NCBI GenBank assembly: GCA_903912435.1
Contig: CAIWHI010000820.1
Span: 1-19,386 of the forward strand
Source: an uncultured Bacteroidota bacterium
GTDB lineage: Bacteria; Bacteroidota; Bacteroidia; Chitinophagales; Chitinophagaceae
Reading direction: 5' to 3'
Length of the DNA stretch: 19,386 nt
The position numbers and the translations under genes were made by a program. The notes below the pieces were generated by a model. It did not search any database. It worked only from the letters and a program-made list of their open reading frames with translations, and was not told where the DNA came from. Position 1 is the stretch's first letter. Each line of letters begins with the position of its first letter. This document shows, in pieces, positions 14,091 through 19,386 of this stretch.

Positions 14091-15029
14091 ATGCGTAAAA
14101 ATTTATTGCTCACTGTATTACTTACAGGTATCATGGGAACAGCAATGGCCCAAAAAGACAACCTGGAAGACATGCTTAATGACAAAGATGCCCCAAAGAA
14201 AAAAGATTTTGTAACTGCAACCTTTAAAGCTACAAGAATCATAAGTAGCTCAAGTGTTGAAAATCTTGGACAGGGCACACTCGATTTCCGTATATCTCAC
14301 AGATTCGGATTACTTAATCAGGGTTATGAAAATACCTATGGCCTTGATGGTGCAACTACTCACCTGGCACTTGATTATGGCATAAAACCATGGTTGATGG
14401 TAGGAATTGCACACAGTGGCTTCCTAAAGGAAAATGATGCTTTTGCTAAAATAAAAATATTGAGGCAGGTAAAGCATGGCATGCCAATTACCCTAAGCTA
14501 TATGGGTTCGGTATCGGTACAAACTACGCCTGCACCAACATTACCTAGTGTAGATTCTAACAAATGGTTCCTAAGCAACAGGTTCTATTATTGCAACCAG
14601 ATTCTAATTGCACGTAAATTCAGCGATGCTATTTCCATTCAGATTATGCCAACAATGGTGCACTACAATCTGGTTGACAGCTCCAAATTCTCTAATAACA
14701 CCTTCGCTATTGGTATTGGTGGCAGGGTGAAACTGAACAAACGCATAGCCATTACCGGTGAATATTTTTACCGCCTCACCAATGCTGATATGACTGTAGC
14801 CGGTGAAAAAACTTATAATGCCCTTTCTTTGGGTGTTGATATTGAGACCGGTGGTCACGTATTCCAGTTGATGTTGACCAATTCACAAGGTATGACCGAC
14901 CGTACTTATATTGCCCAAACAGCTACTAACTGGGCCGATGGCGGTATCCGTCTTGGCTTCAATATCTCCAGGATTTTTGCTATTGTAAAGCCTAAAGAAT
15001 TCAGGGGCAAGGATGCCGATAAGTGGTAA
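14091..15029 (+). CDS. DUF5777-family outer-membrane beta-barrel protein
   Basis: 312 residues with a signal peptide ending AMA-Q at 20/21. A short charged linker (about 22-38) precedes alternating beta strands. Recognisable DUF5777 features include the TFKATRIISSSSVE start, GTLDFRISHRFG and LDYGIKPWLMVGIAHSG early on, and HVFQLMLTNSQGMTDR near the end. It is predicted to be an outer-membrane barrel of unknown function. This family often sits beside YceI genes in Bacteroidota, from general recollection that I could not check. The C-terminus ends DADKW, so the last residue is aromatic as in many outer-membrane proteins. A strong terminator follows 26 bases after the stop. Confidence 0.82.
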   Translation: MRKNLLLTVLLTGIMGTAMAQKDNLEDMLNDKDAPKKKDFVTATFKATRIISSSSVENLGQGTLDFRISHRFGLLNQGYENTYGLDGATTHLALDYGIKPWLMVGIAHSGFLKENDAFAKIKILRQVKHGMPITLSYMGSVSVQTTPAPTLPSVDSNKWFLSNRFYYCNQILIARKFSDAISIQIMPTMVHYNLVDSSKFSNNTFAIGIGGRVKLNKRIAITGEYFYRLTNADMTVAGEKTYNALSLGVDIETGGHVFQLMLTNSQGMTDRTYIAQTATNWADGGIRLGFNISRIFAIVKPKEFRGKDADKW

Positions 15030-15055
15030 TTGACATATACTTTATTAATACTCCC

Positions 15056-15091
15056 AAAAGGACTCTGACCCAAAATCAGCGTCCTTTTTTT
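15056..15091 (+). terminator. Intrinsic terminator after the DUF5777 gene
   Basis: AAAAGGAC (15056-15063) pairs with GTCCTTTT, and CTGA with TCAG inside it, separated by one T/C mismatch; the loop is CCCAAAA. A run of seven Ts ends the structure. It closes the cytochrome/YceI/DUF5777 unit. Confidence 0.85.
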
Positions 15092-15183
15092 ATGAGCAAC
15101 ATAGGGTCTAACTAATTCGGCACAAATTGTTAAAAAAGTGAGGATTTGAAATATTAAAATCAATAAATGCGCTTGCTTTTTTA

Positions 15184-15191
15184 TATTTTTG
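15184..15191 (+). promoter_or_regulatory. -7 promoter element upstream of ftsX
   Basis: TATTTTTG fits TAnnTTTG and lies 41 bases before the ftsX ATG at 15233. No TTG is at ideal -33 spacing, and the region is T-rich, so a chance match is possible. Confidence 0.35.
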
Positions 15192-15232
15192 AGACTTAGC
15201 CACTTATGCCAAAAATGAGGTGGTAGAATACT

Positions 15233-16090
15233 ATGTCAGCAGGCAAAAAATCTAAACCTACATATTTCAACGCCATTCTGGGTGTTGCTCTGGTACTCTT
15301 CCTTTTAGGGGTATTAGGGTGGCTGGTAATCAATGGCCGTGCCCTTTCACGTGCTTTCAAGGAAGACCTTGAGGTGAGCGTTGATTTTCATGACAACGTT
15401 ACAGAAGAAAGCATGCATAAAATGCAGGCCATACTGGATAAGCAACCCTTTGTATGGCAAACTAAAATTATCACCAAAGAGGAAGCCGTGAAGCTGGCAA
15501 GCCAAATTGAAGGCAGCAATGTGTCTGACCCTCTAGGCTATAACCCCTTATTTGCATCGGTTGTTATTAAGCTTAATGAAGAATACGTAAATAAAGACTC
15601 CCTGGCCAAAATCCGCAAATTTGTGATGCAAAGCAATATTGTGCGCAACATGACCTGGAATAATATGGTGGTAGACCAAATGGATAAAAACTTTCGAAAA
15701 ATTGGTATCATTCTGGGTAGTATTTCCATCCTCTTACTTATAGTAGTTATCTTCCTTATTGATAATACGGTGCGCCTGGCTATGTTTAGCAACCGCTTTA
15801 TCATTAAAACCATGCAAATGGTGGGTGCAACACGCTCGTTTATTACCCGCCCATTTGATACCAGGGCAATAATAAATGGGTTAATAAGTGGCTTATTGGC
15901 TGTGATTGGTCTTTGGTTAGTAATGTCGTTTGCCAACGGACAATTGGCCGAATTGAAACTATTGAATAATTCTCTTTTAATAGGTCTATTAATGTTGGGC
16001 ATGATTGTTTTGGGTATCCTCATTTCTACTATAAGCACTCATCGCTCAGTAATTAAGTATCTGAAAATGCATGTTGACGATCTATATTAA
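15233..16090 (+). CDS. ftsX: Cell-division protein FtsX (ABC-transporter-like permease)
   Basis: 285 residues with the FtsX topology: transmembrane helix about 11-34, a periplasmic domain about 36-155 containing the extracellular loop that contacts hydrolase activators, then helices at about 157-177, 213-232 and 246-267. The segment MQMVGATRSFITRPF (194-208) is the conserved cytoplasmic motif between helices 2 and 3. FtsX pairs with the ATPase FtsE to control peptidoglycan hydrolases at the septum. ftsE is not in this window, which is common in Bacteroidota, where ftsX is often apart from ftsE. DUF3098 follows on the same strand, a frequent neighbour in this phylum. Confidence 0.93.
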   Translation: MSAGKKSKPTYFNAILGVALVLFLLGVLGWLVINGRALSRAFKEDLEVSVDFHDNVTEESMHKMQAILDKQPFVWQTKIITKEEAVKLASQIEGSNVSDPLGYNPLFASVVIKLNEEYVNKDSLAKIRKFVMQSNIVRNMTWNNMVVDQMDKNFRKIGIILGSISILLLIVVIFLIDNTVRLAMFSNRFIIKTMQMVGATRSFITRPFDTRAIINGLISGLLAVIGLWLVMSFANGQLAELKLLNNSLLIGLLMLGMIVLGILISTISTHRSVIKYLKMHVDDLY

Positions 16091-16093
16091 GGT

Positions 16094-16164
16094 AAAAGTC
16101 AAAAGTTAAAAGTTAAAACAGCATTTTAGATTAATTCAAAAGTGAAAATTAAAAAGTCAAAAGA
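16094..16164. repeat. Dispersed A-rich intergenic repeat (copies 2 and 3)
   Basis: 16094-16118 consists of AAAAGT/AAAAGTC units. Its 14-base core CAAAAGTTAAAAGT (16100-16113) is also present, inverted, at 4463-4476. A degenerate second block of the same type occupies 16137-16164. Just after it, AGTCCTTTTC occurs twice in near-tandem. No function can be assigned; the gap 16091-16333 holds no gene. Confidence 0.6.
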
Positions 16165-16287
16165 GTCCTTTTCCAAAGTCCTTTTCTGAGGTATATTGAG
16201 CTGAAGTAGGAAAAATCCAGGGTCTATAATTTAAATAATGCAGTGTAATGTTTTGGCTAAAATGTTGATGAATTAGATTTTTAGGGG

Positions 16288-16334
16288 CATTAACCTACAT
16301 TAACCTTGATTTTGAAAAAAAATAACTAATATTG
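16288..16334 (+). promoter_or_regulatory. Direct repeats and probable promoter before the DUF3098 gene
   Basis: CATTAACCT occurs at 16288-16296 and 16298-16306, one helical turn apart. It runs into TTG (16306-16308), 18 bases, then TAATATTG (16327-16334), a one-mismatch version of TTG / TAnnTTTG. The repeats could be an operator overlapping the -33 element. The arrangement favours the ATG at 16340 over the GTG at 16334 as the start, with a near-leaderless mRNA. Confidence 0.35.
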
Positions 16335-16339
16335 TGTCT

Positions 16340-16693
16340 ATGTCAACAGTAGCAAAACCACAACCAGCAAGCAATCCGGCACCAGTTCGCCCGATTACAT
16401 CTTCATTTAATAAGCCTGGCAAATCAACCCAGTTGCAACATGAGCAAAATTTTCTTTTTGGCAAGGAAAATTACATTTGGATGGCAGCAGGAGTAGCTCT
16501 GATTTTCATTGGCTTTATGCTTATGTCGGGCGGTAAAAGCCCCGACCCGCATCAATTTAATTACGACGAAATTTTTAGCTTCCGCCGCATTACTTTGGCT
16601 CCAATAGTAATCTTGACTGGTTTTGTTGTAGAGGTATTTGCAATAATGAGAAAACCAAAAGAAGAAGCTACTTCTGGTAACAGCGCAGCCTAG
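16340..16693 (+). CDS. DUF3098 small inner-membrane protein
   Basis: 117 residues from the ATG at 16340 (a GTG two codons earlier is in frame but overlaps a possible -7 element). A Pro/Ser/Gln-rich cytoplasmic tail of about 36 residues leads to FGKENYIWMAAGVALIFIGFMLMSGG (helix 1, about 46-63). The loop NYDEIFSFRRITLAPIV and helix 2 (about 84-103) follow. This is the DUF3098 signature. The function is unknown; in many Bacteroidota it lies between ftsX and the undecaprenyl-diphosphatase gene uppP, suggesting an envelope-synthesis role. Here a terminator and a convergent TonB-receptor gene follow, so the usual uppP and truB neighbours are absent. Confidence 0.88.
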   Translation: MSTVAKPQPASNPAPVRPITSSFNKPGKSTQLQHEQNFLFGKENYIWMAAGVALIFIGFMLMSGGKSPDPHQFNYDEIFSFRRITLAPIVILTGFVVEVFAIMRKPKEEATSGNSAA

Positions 16694-16713
16694 TCTTTTT
16701 AATAAATATTAAT

Positions 16714-16751
16714 TCCCCAAAACACTTGACATCAGTGTTTTGGGGATTTTT
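16714..16751 (+). terminator. Intrinsic terminator after the DUF3098 gene
   Basis: A 13-bp perfect stem: TCCCCAAAACACT (16714-16726) pairs with AGTGTTTTGGGGA (16734-16746) around a TGACATC loop, followed by TTTTT (16747-16751). It lies 20 bases after the stop at 16693. Confidence 0.92.
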
Positions 16752-16764
16752 CATTTTGACATCA

Positions 16765-16815
16765 AATGACAAAAACGAAAGGCAATAGAAGGAAGTTAAA
16801 CCTGCTATTGCCTTT
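16765..16815 (-). terminator. Intrinsic terminator for the TonB-receptor gene
   Basis: On the minus strand AAAGGCAATAG (16815-16805) pairs with CTATTGCCTTT (16788-16778), an 11-bp stem with a 16-base loop. It is followed by CGTTTTTG (16777-16770). It sits 21 bases beyond the receptor stop and faces the plus-strand terminator, insulating the two convergent genes. Confidence 0.82.
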
Positions 16816-16836
16816 ATTATAAAATCAATTTGATTA

Positions 16837-19203
16837 CTAAAAAGTCCACCTAAACAATGGTACTGGGAAGAACCCTTGCTGGTAATTATTTACTATACGG
16901 TTTGTTCTGCGGTCATAAGTCTGGTCGAAAATATTTTTATAGTTGGTAACATTCTCCAAATCAAGCGAAAATTCCATTGTGCTCTTCTTAAATTCCTTTC
17001 GGTAGGTGATTTTAAAATCGGTACGGAAATAGGGTATCTGTTTTTCGCTATATGCTTTAGTATCATCATCTACTTCCTTACCTGCATATTGCGATGCAAC
17101 TATATTCATCGGGGTTAGATACCTACCACCTATTGTTGAAGCCTTGAAATTTACTACCAATATGCTACCCTTCTTACCCACTTTAAATTCCTTCCCGGCC
17201 AATGCATTAAATACATAACCCGTATTATAGGCTGTATTGCGCTCTATACCATCACTTCCCTTGTACTTAGAATTGATAAGCGAACTTGTTACCAAAAAAT
17301 AGAAACCTTTGTTCAGGAAATGCTCCAAAGTTAGCTCGGCACCATAGTTAAATCCGGTACCCTTATTGGTCAGGAAAGCCTGGTCGGGTGGGGCAAAGCT
17401 AACCCCCTCATTGATGGCACTGTATGAAGAACTAAATGCAGTTATAGGCACATTGGTCAATTGCTGGTAGTAGGCCTCCATTTTAAAGCGGGTATTTTGG
17501 GTAATATTCAGGTCGTAGGCAGCCACTATATGTTGGCTCTGGGTAAAGTCAAGGTTCTTATTGGTATAAACAGTTGCATTATTGATTTGGGTCTGCACAA
17601 AATAGCTATAGATACTCTGCTCCTGATTGTGTATGCCATAACCCAGGCTAAATGCATTGCGCGAATTAAGTGCATACCTAATACTAGCCCTGGGCTCAAT
17701 AGCTTTACTACTATTCAAATCCAGGTACTGGAAGTGAAGGCCTGTAACCAATGAGAGCTTATTGCTGAACCTATGTTTCCACTGCACATAACCTTGGGCA
17801 AGGCCCATGCCACCGTCCTGGTTCACATATACATGGTTGGGCTGCAGCGGGCTCATGGTTTGGTTAAACAGGTTAAATTGGGTATGCTCAAAACTTGCTC
17901 CTGCCTGTAGATTATTTTTGGCGTTAAACTTATGAAGGTATGACCATAATAAGGATGCCTTACCTGTTTTAAATGTGGCCTTCTGGGTACCGAATACCGA
18001 TGCATCAATATTGCTTACTGAGTCACTATGATAGTTTTCATAGGTGCTTGAATACCCAGCCACCAGTTTGGTGGATGATTTGTCCGAAATCTGGTAATCA
18101 TAACTTACTCCTGTTATGGTGGTAGTATAATCGGTATACAAATTTTTATAAGGGTCTCCACCACTGTAAAGGTCAGGCTTGGTAGTATCTACATCCTTAC
18201 CCAGGAAGGAAACTGTGCTTGCACCTACAATTCCAAACAGGGTCAGCTTACTTTTTTTGGAAATATTAGATACCACCTTATAGTTGGCATCCTGATATAA
18301 GGGCACCGATGTACCAGTGCCAAGATTGATACCCAATTTATTGAACACACCCAAAGTGCTATACCTGTAATTAATAAGGTAGGAGGTCTTCTTTCCAATA
18401 GGCCCTTCCGCACCAAATTCAAATCCATTAAAACCTATCTGGGCTACATATTCGGGCTTGTCAATGTTGCCATTACGTAATCGGATGTCAAATACCCCGG
18501 CAAGGGCATTACCATATTGCGAAGGGAAGGCCCCAGTAAGGAAATCAGACTTATCAATATTGTTGGTATTGAGCATACTTACAGGACCACCGGTGCTGTT
18601 TAATGCGCCAAAGTGGTTAGGATTAGGTGTGTTCAAACCCTCAATATTCCATAGCATACCATTAGGCGAGTTGCCACGCACCACAATATCATTGCGGCTA
18701 TCATTACCGGCAATCACCCCTGCGAAATTAGCAGCCATCCTCGATGGGTCGGCCAATGCACCAGCATAACGATTGGCCTCATCGGTATTAAATGAGCGGG
18801 CACTTACCATAGCCATATCATTAAGGGTATGGTTTTTGTCGCGCCCTCTGTTATAAACAACAGTTACTGAGTCCAGCCTATGGATAGACTCCTGCAGACC
18901 TATGTTGAGGTTAATTTCCTTACCGGCAGTCACTACTATATCATTCACCATTCGTGTTTCATAGGACAGGTAAGATATTTTTAAAGAATGCCTGCCAATA
19001 GGTACACTGTCAATACGAAAGCGACCATTCTCGTCGGTGGCTGCACCTTTTATTGGGTCACTGTTTAATAATATAACTACCACACCGGGCAATGGTGCTT
19101 TAGATGCCTCATCATACACATTACCTGCTACTGTTTGAACCTGGGCCATACCGCTCATCCAGAACAACATAGCCATTACAAATAGAAATACTTGCTTCAT
19201 CAT
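16837..19203 (-). CDS. TonB-dependent outer-membrane receptor with carboxypeptidase-regulatory-like domain
   Basis: 788 residues (ATG at 19203; a second ATG follows at 19200). The signal peptide ends SGMA-Q near 20/21. Residues about 23-103 form a carboxypeptidase-regulatory-like beta domain (VAGNVYDEASKAPLPGVVV). The plug at about 125-246 carries SARSFNTDEANRYAGALADP, NDIVVRGNSPNG (171-182), EGLNTPNPNHFG and AFPSQYGNALAGVFDI. A 22-strand-type barrel runs from about 250 to the terminal WTF, with the C-terminal Phe used by the Bam machinery. It should import or bind an unknown ligand using TonB energy. No SusD partner follows, so it is not a standard Sus glycan pair. Its terminator is at 16765-16815. 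Confidence 0.93.
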   Translation of the reverse strand: MMKQVFLFVMAMLFWMSGMAQVQTVAGNVYDEASKAPLPGVVVILLNSDPIKGAATDENGRFRIDSVPIGRHSLKISYLSYETRMVNDIVVTAGKEINLNIGLQESIHRLDSVTVVYNRGRDKNHTLNDMAMVSARSFNTDEANRYAGALADPSRMAANFAGVIAGNDSRNDIVVRGNSPNGMLWNIEGLNTPNPNHFGALNSTGGPVSMLNTNNIDKSDFLTGAFPSQYGNALAGVFDIRLRNGNIDKPEYVAQIGFNGFEFGAEGPIGKKTSYLINYRYSTLGVFNKLGINLGTGTSVPLYQDANYKVVSNISKKSKLTLFGIVGASTVSFLGKDVDTTKPDLYSGGDPYKNLYTDYTTTITGVSYDYQISDKSSTKLVAGYSSTYENYHSDSVSNIDASVFGTQKATFKTGKASLLWSYLHKFNAKNNLQAGASFEHTQFNLFNQTMSPLQPNHVYVNQDGGMGLAQGYVQWKHRFSNKLSLVTGLHFQYLDLNSSKAIEPRASIRYALNSRNAFSLGYGIHNQEQSIYSYFVQTQINNATVYTNKNLDFTQSQHIVAAYDLNITQNTRFKMEAYYQQLTNVPITAFSSSYSAINEGVSFAPPDQAFLTNKGTGFNYGAELTLEHFLNKGFYFLVTSSLINSKYKGSDGIERNTAYNTGYVFNALAGKEFKVGKKGSILVVNFKASTIGGRYLTPMNIVASQYAGKEVDDDTKAYSEKQIPYFRTDFKITYRKEFKKSTMEFSLDLENVTNYKNIFDQTYDRRTNRIVNNYQQGFFPVPLFRWTF

Positions 19204-19386
19204 ATTTAGGAATTTGAATGCAAATATCCATCGCAGAATTGTCTTTTTGCTTAACCCAGGTCAAGAGTTGGATAACCCATAAACTTCTTAACCCAAATCA
19301 ATAATATTCAATGATACTATTTTGTCATTAGTTTACAAACCCATTTATAGGCTTTGGGAACATTTACTAAGGTTAAATGACAACCA
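19204..19386 (-). promoter_or_regulatory. Upstream region of the TonB-receptor gene with three TAACCCA repeats
   Basis: TAACCCA occurs at 19252-19258, 19273-19279 and 19289-19295, which reads TGGGTTA on the receptor's coding strand, spaced 21 and 16 bases. They could be operator half-sites. I found no clean TAnnTTTG on the minus strand and no gene in this stretch to the window edge. Confidence 0.3.

Noticed and set aside
15538..16038. 166-codon open frame on the minus strand, antisense to ftsX
   Set aside because: It lies wholly within a clear ftsX gene; its product is low-complexity and mirrors the codons for membrane helices on the other strand.
16837..19203. SusC-type receptor of a polysaccharide utilisation locus
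   Set aside because: The length (788) and plug sequence fit a non-Sus receptor, and there is no SusD gene beside it.

Overview
The window comes from the chromosome of a Bacteroidota bacterium, most likely a Chitinophagales/Sphingobacteriales-type organism. Supporting signs are AT-rich DNA, a large gliding/T9SS-style surface protein, a TonB-dependent receptor with a carboxypeptidase-regulatory-like N-terminus, the ftsX-DUF3098 pair, YceI and DUF5777 proteins, tRNA_anti-like OB domains, and several TAnnTTTG (-7) promoter elements close to start codons. Lineage below phylum is an inference. I saw no tRNA, rRNA, CRISPR array, transposase or prophage gene.

Layout. 1-2091 (minus) is the 5' part of a large secreted repeat protein that runs off the left edge. 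A 717-base AT-rich divergent intergenic region follows. 2809-9436 (plus) holds a four-gene block: receiver-only response regulator, membrane-anchored HEAT-like protein, processive family-2 glycosyltransferase with an extra C-terminal OB-like domain, and a 981-residue TPR plus outer-membrane beta-barrel (YaiO-like) protein. The block ends at a perfect hairpin terminator at 9458-9487. 9615-11873 is a DUF4838/discoidin lipoprotein. A 57-base near-perfect palindrome (11946-12002) separates it from a PaaI-type thioesterase. Next come a small membrane-anchored OB-domain protein, a c-type-cytochrome-like lipoprotein, a YceI protein and a DUF5777 beta-barrel, closed by a terminator at 15056-15091. ftsX and a DUF3098 gene follow. 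Convergent terminators (about 16714-16815) then face a TonB-dependent receptor on the minus strand (16837-19203).

How the genes may work together. The strongest candidate for a poorly described system is the 2809-9436 block. It resembles a synthase-dependent exopolysaccharide machine: the inner-membrane glycosyltransferase with a QxxRW motif would polymerise, and the TPR-barrel protein would be the periplasmic scaffold and outer-membrane exit, as PgaC and PgaA are in poly-N-acetylglucosamine secretion. No PgaB, PgaD or PilZ equivalent is visible. A HEAT-like membrane protein and a stand-alone receiver occupy the accessory positions, and the synthase carries an OB-like (tRNA_anti-like) tail. 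A close relative of that tail is encoded separately about 6 kb downstream at 12591-13007, with roughly 36 of 79 residues identical by hand alignment. The cytochrome/YceI/DUF5777 trio looks like a second envelope module. ftsX is the housekeeping divisome/peptidoglycan-hydrolase regulator. Functions of the unnamed families are inferred from sequence features only.
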